Part shown: piece by piece, positions 51,889-61,878 of the stretch | Numbering within the stretch: the first letter of the stretch is position 1 | Layout: the number at the start of each line of letters is the position of its first letter | NCBI GenBank assembly: GCA_905480605.1 | Contig: CAJQRD010000054.1 | Span: 1 to 64,000 of the forward strand | DNA: 64,000 bases | Reading direction: 5' to 3' | Source: an uncultured Saprospiraceae bacterium | Lineage (GTDB): Bacteria; Bacteroidota; Bacteroidia; Chitinophagales; Saprospiraceae | Position numbers and translations under genes: made by a program | The notes under the pieces: model-generated | Seen by the model: only the letters and a program-made list of their open reading frames with translations | What the model was told of the DNA's origin: nothing | Databases searched by the model: none

Positions 51889-52866
51889 TTATTTGACTAA
51901 AACTAGAACCACATTTCCTATCTTATGTCCTTTATCTATATAACTATGAGCAGCAGCTGTTTCGCCCAAAGCATATCGCTTGTCTATAATTGATTTTAAT
52001 TTCCCATTTATAATCATCTTTTTTATTTCTTGTAAATAAGTCCTTATTGAATTTACAGGTAACATTCCAGTTGCTGAAAATTTTGCTTTTTTCTGTCCAA
52101 ACATTGAACTCCAAATCATTTGCATGAGTAACGGAAAAGTAAGAACAGGAGACATATAAATACCTTTTTCAGTGAGTGATTTTTTAGAACTTGAGAAGGA
52201 ACTTATCCCTATAGTATCATAAATAATATCATACTGGTTTCCCAGATCATTAAAATCTGTTGTGGTATAATCAATCACTTTATCAGCCCCTAGAGATGTA
52301 ACCAGTTCAATATTTTTAGTGCTACACACTCCTGTAATATTTGCACCAAAATTTTTAGCAAGTTGAACAGCAGCAGTGCCTAAACTTCCTGAAGCACCAA
52401 TAATAAGAATACTTTGGTCGGTTTTAATTTCTGCTAGATTCTTAAGAAAATTCCAAGAAGTAATCGGTCCATCGCCAACCGTAGCCGCTTCTTCATGCGA
52501 TATATTCTCTGGCTTTAAAGCAATAATACCTTTAGCGTCTACACACACATATTGTGCATACGTACCGAAAGATTCAAGAGATTCACCAAATACTTGATCA
52601 CCTATCTTAAATTGAGATACCTCTTTTCCAAGAAATTCAATAACACCAGAAAACCCAGTACCTGAAATGGCATTTTTAGGTTTTGTCAATCCCATAAATA
52701 ATCTACCAATTAATGGATATCCTGTTCTCATCATCGTTTCGGCTGTGGTTACAGATGCTGCATATATTTTAACCAACACTTCATTTTCTTTTGGTACTGG
52801 TTTTTCAACTGATTGAAGTTGAAAGATCTCTGGAGAACCATATTTTGTGGATACTATCGCTTTCAT
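51889..52866 (-). CDS. MDR-family NAD(P)-dependent alcohol dehydrogenase/quinone reductase
   Basis: 325 residues from the ATG at 52866 (MKAIVSTKYGSPEIFQL); an ATG at 52881 adds five residues. GroES-like N-terminal domain with VLVKIYAASVTTAETMMRTG, where the Cys/His zinc ligands of true ADH are not evident, then a Rossmann fold with SILIIGASGSLGTAAVQLAK. DKVIDYTTTDF is a typical MDR strand. It most resembles zinc-free quinone oxidoreductases. It may be a detoxification enzyme like the neighbouring OYE remnant. Confidence 0.87.
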   Translation of the reverse strand: MKAIVSTKYGSPEIFQLQSVEKPVPKENEVLVKIYAASVTTAETMMRTGYPLIGRLFMGLTKPKNAISGTGFSGVIEFLGKEVSQFKIGDQVFGESLESFGTYAQYVCVDAKGIIALKPENISHEEAATVGDGPITSWNFLKNLAEIKTDQSILIIGASGSLGTAAVQLAKNFGANITGVCSTKNIELVTSLGADKVIDYTTTDFNDLGNQYDIIYDTIGISSFSSSKKSLTEKGIYMSPVLTFPLLMQMIWSSMFGQKKAKFSATGMLPVNSIRTYLQEIKKMIINGKLKSIIDKRYALGETAAAHSYIDKGHKIGNVVLVLVK

Positions 52867-52994
52867 TTTAAGTGAATTCATACTTGCTATATTTAGAGAA
52901 TTTATAAATGTTATTCATTTTATATTATCCAAAATTAAGCACCTACAAACATCAAATCGTTCTTGTTTATAAATCAGGACTTCTACAAAAACAT

Positions 52995-53318
52995 TTACCT
53001 TTTATTCAATTTCCCATTTATAAACCAATGCAACGCCTCTTCTTTTGAAAGAAAAAACTTAATATTTCCAATACTAAAATTCATTCCATGTAATTTATAA
53101 GGGTGAATAAAAGCCACTTTCTTAAATTTCATGAAACAAGGTTCAATATCAGTAATATGATAAGTATAATTTTTAAGGGCATCTTCAGAATTAAAATTTC
53201 CATCCTCAATATTAATAATTAAAAAATCATGTTTTTCAACAGAAATTAATCGAGATTTCAAATAAATAATATCACTGATTGTGATCGGATTTTCAATATT
53301 TATATCTAATAAATTCAT
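52995..53318 (-). CDS. Small STAS/SpoIIAA-like protein, function unknown
   Basis: 107 residues, no signal peptide. Alternating strands and helices, and the C-terminal phrase FLSKEEALHWFINGKL, match the usual end of SpoIIAA-like/STAS-like proteins (F-x-x-x-x-E-A-L-x-W-L). KFKKVAFIHPYKLHG resembles the core strand followed by a loop. The role is unknown. It lies between the alcohol dehydrogenase gene and the cyclase-type remnant, in the same direction as both. Confidence 0.55.
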   Translation of the reverse strand: MNLLDINIENPITISDIIYLKSRLISVEKHDFLIINIEDGNFNSEDALKNYTYHITDIEPCFMKFKKVAFIHPYKLHGMNFSIGNIKFFLSKEEALHWFINGKLNKR

Positions 53319-53545
53319 CTAAAAATATTTACATAATAATAAGAGAGGTATGCATACATATCCGTTACATGCCATATTCTACAATATGCGGCATTTACTT
53401 TTTCCATACGTTCGAGGTTATAAACCTGAACTTATTTAAAGTTGATTTATTAATATACTTCGACATTACATAATGTTAGAAACTTTAAGCTTCTCCCCTA
53501 CTGGCATATATATAGATATTGACACCGGCCATGTAATTTTTACAA

Positions 53546-55877
53546 CTATGACACTGATTTAAGATATTGCTTTGGTGTCATTCCTGTTTCCTTTTTAAAG
53601 AATGTATTAAAAACAGTTTTCGAATTAAAACCACTTTCATAAGCTAATCCTAAGATGGAAAGATGTGTGTTGTTTGGTTCTATGGCCATTTCCTTAAAAG
53701 TTTCAACCCGATAATGATTGATATATTCTGAAAAATTTTTCCCTATTTTTTCATTCAATAACTCCGACAAACTATTTGGGTGAATGTCAATCATTTGAGC
53801 AAGTTGACGAAGGGTCAAAGTAGATTGCAGATATGGTTTATGATCAGATATGAAGTTTTCTAATTTTGTATAATATTCTACTTCGGAATCTTCGTTTAGT
53901 GAAGATTTCTTGTATTTTTTTTTTCGAAAAATGACTTAATTCTTTATGCCTAAAAATTGATTGCATCATTTCTTGAAAACGAGGAATCGACCTAAGCGGC
54001 TTAACAATTGGCTCTGTATATAATAGCAATATTAAAGGCAATTTATATTCAAATGCTTGCTCAAGTACCTGAATCGCTCCCTCATAATCGCCTAATATTG
54101 TTTTGACTAAAATTAAAAAATTCATTGCACTTCCTACAGAATCAGTTTGCAGTAATCCTTCCAATTTAGAAACATACTCTTTAACATTAGCAACATCACC
54201 CAAAGCAGCATAGGCCATTGCTGTCCCACCTAATTTTGTTAAATCACCTACTCTATTATCAGGAAGATTTTGAAAGTAATTTAGCGCTTCTTCTGGTAGG
54301 CCTCTTAATATATAAGCTTCCCCTATATATAAGGGAGGAAAAGGGATGTCAGGTTTTATAGAAAGACTTTTTTTGAAATACGTGGTGGCAATTTCATACT
54401 TCTCTTGAAGATGATAAATAAATCCCTTAAAATGAATATTCATTGCAGAAAAAGGATCAAGTTGAAGAGCTTTTTCAATATAATTCAATGCCGCCTCAAA
54501 TTTTCCTTCAACCGCGAGAAAGTTAGACATTGTTAAGTATGATTCATCGGTTGGACGTAAGTCAATTGATTTCAAAATATGATTGTAGGCACTTTCAAAA
54601 TCCCAATTTTGATAGCTGCTTTTCCATGAAAGGTTACGTTGTAATTCAGGTAAATTTTCATCCAATTCAAGAGCCTTGTCTAAAAAAGGTTTGGCTTTAA
54701 CAAAGGCATCCATTGCGGGAATAAGTCCCATAGTTCCAAGATATGCATAACCTTGATTTATATCTAGGTAAGGCATGACAAATTCAGGCTGTTCACTTAT
54801 AATTTCTTCAAAAATTGAAATAGCTTTCTCTGTTCCTTCTAAGGTCAGTTTCATTAAATAAAATCTACCTTTCAAATAGCGACGATAAGTATCAACCGGA
54901 ATATCTGGCACATCTACAAGTTTGTTTTCAATCTCAAAGTGTCCTAAATGCTCACGTAACTTATCTGCTATCAATAGACTGATTTCATCTTGCACAGCAA
55001 AAATGTCACTAATTGATCTATCAAAATTTTCAGACCAAAAATGAAAGTCATCAGCCACATCAATTAACTGTGCTGTTACCCGCATTTTATTTCCTGACAG
55101 TCAAATGCTTCCTTCCAGAATTGTAGATACATTTAACTCTTGGCCAATTTTTTTAATGGGAACATTTTTATTTTTAAAGTAGAAAGAAGATGTTCTAGAA
55201 GTAACTTTTAGGTTCTTGATTTTAGCCAATGCATTTATAATCTCATCCGTCATTCCATCACTAAAATATTCATTATCTTCTTGTCCGCTCATATTGACAA
55301 AAGGAAGAACAGCTATTGTTTTATCCTGAGGAGATTTTTTCCCTTTCATTTGAGAAAGAACTGGCATTATCACACCTTCATTTTCCACAGCAAAAATCTC
55401 AATTGGATTTGCAACGTTTTTCAAAACATAATGCCCTAGTGATACTGTTGAAATTTCTGGATGGTTTTGCAACTCTTCGTTTAATTTAGCCGATAAAAGA
55501 ATTGAGCCACCTATTCCTTTACTTTCAATTCTAGAAGCCAGGTTTACTCTATCACCATATATCTCAGTGCCATCAAAAACAATATCGCCAATATCAATTC
55601 CAATCCGCAAGGGTAACTTCTTATTTTTTTGTAGCTCAACTTGAATAGCAATAGCACATCTCACTGCTTCCACCCCACTTTTAAAAATACTCAATGTTCC
55701 ATCCCCAAAATATTGCAAAATTTCTCCATTGAAAACGCCATGCTCCTCTGTAAAAACCTTGCGATGACGTGATCTAACTTCAACAGCACTGGTTTCGTTT
55801 TGCTGCATTAAAGACGTATATCCTACGATATCTGTAAACATAATAGCAACCAATCGACGTGTCTTCTCTACTTTCAT
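53546..55877 (-). pseudogene. Broken nucleotide cyclase - TolB-like - TPR - AraC fusion regulator
   Basis: Three domains in one former frame of about 777 codons. Residues 1-160: class III adenylate/guanylate cyclase with metal-binding Asp in IMFTDIVGYTSL and YFGDGTLSIF and the NLASRIES transition-state region. Residues 190-320: TolB-like fold (IAVLPFVNMSGQEDNEYF; VTAQLIDVADDFHFWSENFD). Then about ten TPR-like helical pairs. The C-terminus is an AraC-type helix-turn-helix (LRQLAQMIDIHPNSLSELLN, then YESGFNSKTVFNTFFKKETG). A TGA at 55101-55103 stands where EGS-I-x-LSGNK needs a codon such as Arg, and an A10 run at 53915-53924 shifts the frame before the AraC domain. No membrane segment. Likely inactive unless readthrough and slippage occur. 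Confidence 0.8.
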
Positions 55878-56309
55878 CTCTAATTCATTTTTTGGAGTCT
55901 GAGCTACAAAAGTATTGTATTTGATGAAATACTTTTATTTTTTCTTTGTCATTGTATCTTACTGAAATTAAATTAGTACCCTTTATATTCGAATTTTCAA
56001 CCTATACTATGCAGTTTAAAAACTCAACCAGCTTTATAATTATAAATAAAATCACAGTCTACATTTTTGCAAGAGCATCAATGTTTAAAAGATTAAATAA
56101 AACCAATAAAAAGAAGAAAGCCATTATAGACTTTCATTAATCCAAATAAACACAAGCTTAATAGAATTTATACCCCCTAAGAGCACTGATTTTCATAATC
56201 TTATAGCAATAAGTATAAAGCAAAATCATATATACGAATATGAGAATATGTATATTGTTGGTTTTTGCCATATTCAGATTAATTTTAAAAGTTATTTTAA
56301 ATACAATCC
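55878..56309. other. Intergenic region upstream of the efflux genes
   Basis: About 430 AT-rich bases between divergent genes. A 64-codon open frame at 55946 lacks coding character. No TAnnTTTG match at a useful position and no terminator were found. Confidence 0.45.
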
Positions 56310-57761
56310 ATGAAAATTATAAATTCCATTGGTGCTTTTTTCTGCATTTTATTGGCTGTACCTTCTATAGCTCAAGATACTTGGTCTCTTGAGAAATGCA
56401 TACTGCACTCACAAAAAGCCAGTATTGCCATTAATCAGTCTGAATTGGGCATTTCTCAAGCAGATATATCTTTGGACCAAGCCAAACAAGCTAGATATCC
56501 AAGTTTGAATGCTAATACAAATGTCAATTGGAACTTTGGTCGTACTGTCGATCCAACAACAAATGAGTTTAATACTGAAACATTTTTTTCAAATAATTAT
56601 GGATTAAATACTGGCGTTACCTTATTCAATGGATTTAGAATTAAAAATAGTATCAAACAATCTGCACTAGATCTTGACGCTGCAAGAGCTGATACAGATC
56701 AAATGAGAAGGACAGTAGCACTCCAAGTCGCATCTAATTACTTAAATGTCTTATTTGCTCAAGAAAACATTATTCTATCTAACAAACAATTGATACTAAG
56801 TCAACAGCAACTTGATCAAGTTAACAAACTGATAAGAGCCGGCGCAAGACCAGAATCAGAAAGATTAAATCTTGAAGCGCAAATAGCACAAAGTGAACAA
56901 GTTCAAATAACAGCTAAGAACACCCTAGATATTGCCATTCTACAGCTTAAGCAAGTCTTGAGATTAGATCCTAGTTATGAAATGGGTATTGAAGCACCTG
57001 AAAATGTTGAAATTACAACAGATCCTGATTTGGTAGATTTTGAAGAAGCATTTATAGAAGCACAAAAAAGCAGGCCTGACCTGTATGCCAATGAATTGAG
57101 AATCCAAAGTGCATTGGTGGGAGAAAAAATCGCCAAAGGCGGTCTCTATCCTAGTATAAATGTTGGAGGAAGTTTAGGAAGTGCATATTCAAACCGAGGA
57201 CGAACAATTGATGGATTTACGCAAATCAGATCAGAAACTGAACTAGATATTTCTGCTGATATTCCAGGTATTGGTCAAGTCAATCAGCTACCTGTAACAT
57301 TAGGTTCATTTCAAGATGTGCCCAACATAATTGACCAATCTTATGGTGACCAGGTAGATCAAAATATATCTTATGGCTTTGGCTTAGGTGTCAATATTCC
57401 TATTTACAATAATGGCAATACCAAAAGTAATATTCAACGTGCAAAATTGAACGCCATTAATGCTCAATACAATTATGACCAAAATTTAGAAACACTGAAA
57501 ATTACAGTTCAACAAGCTATAGCCGATGCCAGAGCAGGTAAGAAAAAACTAGAAGCTTCAGAAAAGAGCTTAGAAGCTCAAAAATTAGCATTTGAAAACA
57601 CTACAAAAAGATTAGAAATTGGAGCTGCAAATACATTTGAATGGGAGTCCCAAAAAACTCAAATGGAAAATGCTGAAGTGCAAAAATTAATTGACAAGTA
57701 TGACTACTTATTCAAAGTAAAAATACTTGAATTCTATTTAGGCAAAAAACTCAAACTATAA
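56310..57761 (+). CDS. TolC family outer-membrane efflux protein
   Basis: 483 residues with a signal peptide (MKIINSIGAFFCILLAVPSI then AQ). Two repeats of the TolC helical-barrel fold: the first covers the KCILHSQKASIAINQSELGI region and the second begins around AFIEAQKSRPDLYANELRIQ. Long helices with LQVASNYLNVLFAQENI and LNAINAQYNYDQNLETLKIT are typical. It forms the outer-membrane duct for a tripartite pump. The adaptor gene starts six bases later. Confidence 0.93.
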   Translation: MKIINSIGAFFCILLAVPSIAQDTWSLEKCILHSQKASIAINQSELGISQADISLDQAKQARYPSLNANTNVNWNFGRTVDPTTNEFNTETFFSNNYGLNTGVTLFNGFRIKNSIKQSALDLDAARADTDQMRRTVALQVASNYLNVLFAQENIILSNKQLILSQQQLDQVNKLIRAGARPESERLNLEAQIAQSEQVQITAKNTLDIAILQLKQVLRLDPSYEMGIEAPENVEITTDPDLVDFEEAFIEAQKSRPDLYANELRIQSALVGEKIAKGGLYPSINVGGSLGSAYSNRGRTIDGFTQIRSETELDISADIPGIGQVNQLPVTLGSFQDVPNIIDQSYGDQVDQNISYGFGLGVNIPIYNNGNTKSNIQRAKLNAINAQYNYDQNLETLKITVQQAIADARAGKKKLEASEKSLEAQKLAFENTTKRLEIGAANTFEWESQKTQMENAEVQKLIDKYDYLFKVKILEFYLGKKLKL

Positions 57762-57767
57762 ACCAAC

Positions 57768-59171
57768 ATGACAACTAAGAAAAAAGGAAAAGGTAAATTA
57801 ATAACATTTATTATTATATTATTAATTGGTCTTCTTGCAACGGCAGCTTACTTCAAGGCTAAAGCAAAACCAAAAGGAATTGAGATAACAGTTGAAAAAT
57901 CAGAGAAGAGAACAATCAAGGAAACTGTCTCTGCATCTGGAAGAATATTTCCAGAGAAAGAAGTAAAAATCAGCTCAGATGTTTCTGGTGAGATAGTTGA
58001 ACTATTTGTACAAGAAGGCGACTCTGTCAAAATAGGACAGGTGCTTGCTAAAATTGATCCTGACTCATATATATCTAATGTTGAAAGAGGAAAGGCTTCA
58101 GTTAGCGGGGCCAAAGCTCAATTAGCAATGGCACGTTCTCAAAAAGAAGGAAGCTTGGCACAAATGGAGCAAATCCAATCACAATTAAATAATGCTAAAA
58201 AGATCTTAGACAGAAATAAACAACTTAAAAAAGATGGTATTATTTCTCAAGCAGATTATGACTTGGCAACCTCAAATGTAGAGAATCTTGAAGCCAACTT
58301 AAGATCAGCTCAAGCAAACATAAGGTCATCTGAGCAAAGTATTAAAAGCAATGAATTCAGCATCGAAAGCGCTGAAGCTTCACTGAAAGAATTAAAAACC
58401 AGTTTGGCAAGAACAACCATCAAATCTCCAGCTAATGGTATAGTATCTTCACTAAGCGTTGAACAAGGAGAAAGAGTTGTTGGTACAATTCAGATGACAG
58501 GTACTGAAATGATGCGTGTTGCCAATTTAAACTCAATGGAAGTCCAAGTAGACGTTTCTGAAAACGACATTATTAAAGTCGCTGTAGGAGATCGCGTAGA
58601 AGTTGAAGTAGATGCATACTTAGATAAAGTGGTAGAAGGAAATGTAACTGAAATTGCAAATTCAGCTTCCAATATCGGAGGTATAGGTGGATCTCTAAAT
58701 ACAGATCAAGTAACAAATTTCATTGTTAAAATTAGATTAAATCCAGAGTCATATATCGGTTTGGTTAAACCAGGCATGCAGTATCCTTTTAGACCAGGCA
58801 TGTCGGCTTCTGTGGACATTTTCACCAATGAAGAAAAAGATGTAGTTACTGTTCCTATTCAATCTGTAACGGCAAGAGAAATCAAGGACGAAAAGAAGAA
58901 AAAAACAACCAATAAAAATGATCAAGATGCGAATGAGGAAAAAGAATACAAAGAAGTAGTATTTGTTTTCTCTCAAGATTCGGTTTCAATGGTCGAAGTT
59001 ACCACTGGAATTCAAGATGATGAGTACATACAAATATTGAACGGCATCGATGATGACATGGAAATTGTCTCTGGACCATATTCTGCAATTTCTGAAAAAC
59101 TTGACGACGGTAAAGCTGTGTATTTAAAAGTAGACAAGGAGAAGAAAAAAGATTCGAAGGAAGAAGAATAA
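57768..59171 (+). CDS. HlyD/MacA-type periplasmic adaptor protein
   Basis: 467 residues: an N-terminal membrane anchor (GKLITFIIILLIGLLATAAY), a lipoyl-like half motif (ISSDVSGEIVELFVQEGDSV), a long coiled coil (about residues 105-215), the second lipoyl half (IKSPANGIVSSLSVEQGERV), a beta-barrel domain (SMEVQVDVSENDIIKVAVGD) and a membrane-proximal domain interrupted by a charged insertion (KDEKKKKTTNKNDQDANEEK). It pairs with the TolC gene. No ABC or RND transporter gene follows, so the inner-membrane partner must be elsewhere. Confidence 0.93.
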   Translation: MTTKKKGKGKLITFIIILLIGLLATAAYFKAKAKPKGIEITVEKSEKRTIKETVSASGRIFPEKEVKISSDVSGEIVELFVQEGDSVKIGQVLAKIDPDSYISNVERGKASVSGAKAQLAMARSQKEGSLAQMEQIQSQLNNAKKILDRNKQLKKDGIISQADYDLATSNVENLEANLRSAQANIRSSEQSIKSNEFSIESAEASLKELKTSLARTTIKSPANGIVSSLSVEQGERVVGTIQMTGTEMMRVANLNSMEVQVDVSENDIIKVAVGDRVEVEVDAYLDKVVEGNVTEIANSASNIGGIGGSLNTDQVTNFIVKIRLNPESYIGLVKPGMQYPFRPGMSASVDIFTNEEKDVVTVPIQSVTAREIKDEKKKKTTNKNDQDANEEKEYKEVVFVFSQDSVSMVEVTTGIQDDEYIQILNGIDDDMEIVSGPYSAISEKLDDGKAVYLKVDKEKKKDSKEEE

Positions 59172-59235
59172 CTTCGTAAAAAAACTAGTGGCTTTAGTTG
59201 AAGAAAAAAGATAAGAAAACTCAAGTGTACTTAAT

Positions 59236-59826
59236 TTGGTAGGACTTATAATTTTTATTAAAAACCCTGAATTGGGTAAATGTAAAACTCGATTGGCTGT
59301 AACAATTGGAAATGACAACGCACTTCTTGTTTATAAAAAATTACTAGCACATACAAGACAAGTTTCACTTGATCTTCCTATCAACAGGTATCTTTTTTAT
59401 GCACAAAATATAGATACATCTGATAGTTGGGATAATACTCAATTCATAAAGCACTTACAACATTCAGGTGACTTGGGTAGTCGTATGCATGAAGCTTTTT
59501 TGAATGTGCTAAAATCGGAATCTAAAGCAATAATAATTGGAAGTGATTGTCCTGAGATAAATCCAAAAATTATTAAACTTGCAATTGAGAGTCTTGAAGG
59601 TTTCGATTTTGTAATTGGTCCTACTCACGATGGTGGTTACTATTTATTAGGCATGAAATCACCTTCACCATTTTTATTCAAAGACATGAAATGGAGTGTA
59701 GAATCTGTATTTGAGGAAACTGTCGCTCGTATAAAAAAAGAAGGTAAGACCTATGCTATTCTTCAAAAAATGAGTGACTTAGATAACGAAGAAGATCTCA
59801 ATAAATTCCCTTCGTTTAAAGCATAA
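59236..59826 (+). CDS. TIGR04282/DUF2064-type glycosyltransferase
   Basis: 196 residues, cytoplasmic, nucleotide-sugar-type Rossmann fold. It begins VGLIIFIKNPELGKCKTRLA, the substrate-binding start of this family, and continues with HSGDLGSRMHEAF, AIIIGSDCPEINPKI (acidic metal-binding pair) and GPTHDGGYYLLG. Family members occur with arsenosugar or other small-molecule glycosylation genes, but nothing of that kind is nearby. Initiation is at TTG: the frame has a stop at 59212 and no ATG before the conserved start. Confidence 0.85.
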   Translation: MVGLIIFIKNPELGKCKTRLAVTIGNDNALLVYKKLLAHTRQVSLDLPINRYLFYAQNIDTSDSWDNTQFIKHLQHSGDLGSRMHEAFLNVLKSESKAIIIGSDCPEINPKIIKLAIESLEGFDFVIGPTHDGGYYLLGMKSPSPFLFKDMKWSVESVFEETVARIKKEGKTYAILQKMSDLDNEEDLNKFPSFKA

Positions 59827-59858
59827 AAAAAGCTGATTGTATGCAATCAGCTTTTTTT
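59825..59858 (+). terminator. Bidirectional terminator between convergent genes
   Basis: AGCTGATTG (59831-59839), loop TATG, CAATCAGCT (59844-59852), flanked by A runs before and T runs after. It can serve the glycosyltransferase gene on the plus strand and the TonB receptor gene on the minus strand. Confidence 0.88.
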
Positions 59859-59883
59859 ATAATTATTTATTTCAACAAACATT

Positions 59884-61701
59884 CTATAACCTTACTTTAA
59901 CCCCTCCTGATATCCATCTACCAGGCATCTCTACCAGGTTCGTTTCTTTGTATATTTCATCAGTTATATTCGAAGCCCTTACATAAACTTCATGCTTCAA
60001 TATTTTATAACTAAAATTTGCGTCAATAGTCATATAGTCATCCAATGAAACACGATCATTGTATTTTAATACAGTACTTAAAACAACAGGTCCTAAGTTA
60101 AAACTTGGATTAAAAACAATTTGATGTCTTAAATTTTCCAACTGATTTCTTGAAAATGCAAATTCATTATCTTCAAATCTTGCGTTCAAATAGGTATAAG
60201 AAAGACGCAATGCATTTAATAAGTTCATTGTTTTAGAATAATCAATTTGTCCACTAACTTCAAACCCTGCATATGTTGCTTTGCTAAAATTATCAGGCAT
60301 CCATTTATCCATATCAGTCAAACGAAACCAATCAATTTGATCCGTAGCATTCCTCGAAAATATACTTGATTGGATATAGATATTTTGAGTCTTGTATTTC
60401 AATCCCAATTCAGAACTAAATGCTTTTTCTTCTTGTAGGTTTGGATTTCCTATATTTCCGCTATCGATATAATACAAGTCAGTATAAGTTGGAATTCTTG
60501 TTGTCCATCCCATATTGGCAAACAATTTAACTTGATTGTTTATTTGATATCCTATATCTAATCCTGGAAATACTTCAGTTCCAAAATCCGAAATATTCAT
60601 AAGTAAAAGACCAGGTGTTACATCTAATTTCTCATCTAAAAAAAGAAATCTATTTTCTATATGTACACTAGACTGTGTACGGTCATGATCTTGTAAATTA
60701 GAACTCTTCAAATCAAAAACGGCATATTCAATGCCGACACCCAATACCCCTAAGTTGTGAGTCATTGAAGAATTAATTTCTGCATTATAAACATTACTTG
60801 TATGGAAATTTTGAAAGAACTCAGGATCAAGTCTTCTGAACTGCCAATTATCTTTATTGTTCCTCCAACTTAACCTCGGTGTTATTTTCCAAGCACCTGC
60901 TTTCTGAGTCAATTGCAAACTTACAAAGCCTGTTTTAACCTCTTCGTATTGATCAATAAATGATTCATTACCATAAAATCCATTGGCACCAAATTTACGA
61001 TCAACATAACCACCAAATAATTTAAGATCACCATTACCAATAGTCAAACTAGATTGATAAAAAGCATTCTGAATTGTATAATCAGAATTGAATCTGTAAC
61101 CATCTGAAGATTGACGACTCAATGATAATGTTTGTTTATAATCACCCACAGGCAATGATATACTTGCATTGGCATTAATCAGTGCGTTTTCACCAAATTC
61201 AATTGCTAAATCAGCTCCAATTTCATCTCTTGTTTTGGTTACAATATTCACAGCTCCTGCAAATGCATTTACACCATAAATTCTTGAAGAAGGTCCTTTT
61301 AGAACTTCGATACGTTCTATATCATTTACACTTAAAGGAATATTAAGCATATGATGCCCAGTTTGAGGGTCTATCATTTTGATTCCATTGATCAAAATTA
61401 ATGTTTGCTCAAAAGTACCTCCTCGAATACTGATGTCACCTTGTACACCTTGAATTCCTCTTTGTCGAATATCAACACCACTAACCACTTGAAGCAGTTC
61501 ATTAATACTAGAAGCTTTCAGTATCTGTATTTGATCTTTGGTTACAATTTCTATATTTCTAGAATTATCATTAAAAGGCAAATCAATTCTGTTCTCTGCT
61601 ATGACAATTTCATCATAAATTAATGCAAATGAATCTTGTGCCTGCCCCTTCAGAAATATTGGAAGAATTGCAATTATACATAATATTAGTATATTTTTCA
61701 T
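59884..61701 (-). CDS. TonB-dependent outer-membrane receptor, BtuB-like plug
   Basis: 605 residues from the ATG at 61701, where a signal peptide begins (MKNILILCIIAILPIFLKGQ). A frame extension back to 61770 is less likely. Plug domain: VVSGVDIRQRGIQGVQGDIS, LILINGIKMIDPQTGHHM, IEVLKGPSSRIYGVNAFAGA. The barrel includes GWTTRIPTYTDLYYID and NPNLQEEKAFSSELGLKY, resembling cobalamin/iron-siderophore receptors. No cobalamin riboswitch is present upstream. No C-terminal aromatic end (ends SGGVKVRL). Confidence 0.92.
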   Translation of the reverse strand: MKNILILCIIAILPIFLKGQAQDSFALIYDEIVIAENRIDLPFNDNSRNIEIVTKDQIQILKASSINELLQVVSGVDIRQRGIQGVQGDISIRGGTFEQTLILINGIKMIDPQTGHHMLNIPLSVNDIERIEVLKGPSSRIYGVNAFAGAVNIVTKTRDEIGADLAIEFGENALINANASISLPVGDYKQTLSLSRQSSDGYRFNSDYTIQNAFYQSSLTIGNGDLKLFGGYVDRKFGANGFYGNESFIDQYEEVKTGFVSLQLTQKAGAWKITPRLSWRNNKDNWQFRRLDPEFFQNFHTSNVYNAEINSSMTHNLGVLGVGIEYAVFDLKSSNLQDHDRTQSSVHIENRFLFLDEKLDVTPGLLLMNISDFGTEVFPGLDIGYQINNQVKLFANMGWTTRIPTYTDLYYIDSGNIGNPNLQEEKAFSSELGLKYKTQNIYIQSSIFSRNATDQIDWFRLTDMDKWMPDNFSKATYAGFEVSGQIDYSKTMNLLNALRLSYTYLNARFEDNEFAFSRNQLENLRHQIVFNPSFNLGPVVLSTVLKYNDRVSLDDYMTIDANFSYKILKHEVYVRASNITDEIYKETNLVEMPGRWISGGVKVRL

Positions 61702-61878
61702 AGTGCTATTTTCAAAGGTGAAAATAGTTTTTTTTTGTAGACCTGAGGTTCTTTCTAAGATTAAAATCACACCTTAACCAACTAGGAATCAACTGAAAGA
61801 CAAATTTTAAATTGGTATATATATACTCCTATAAAAGATATGGGTATCTTTGATATTCAACCTATTAACTAATATTTC

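Noticed and set aside
44748-55877. Stop codon reassignment as a reason for the internal stops
   Set aside because: TAA, TAG and TGA all occur as internal stops, and intact genes here end in TAA, TAG and TGA (for example the TonB receptor at 43438 ends in TGA), so none is reassigned.
55946-56140. A 64-codon plus-strand frame upstream of the TolC gene
   Set aside because: Biased AT-rich composition, no ribosome site, and no similarity that I recognise.
61706-61736. Perfect nine-base hairpin followed by T9 on the plus strand, like a terminator
   Set aside because: The stem is almost only A-T pairs and no plus-strand gene ends nearby; it lies in the leader of the minus-strand receptor gene. It might affect that leader, but I cannot support it.
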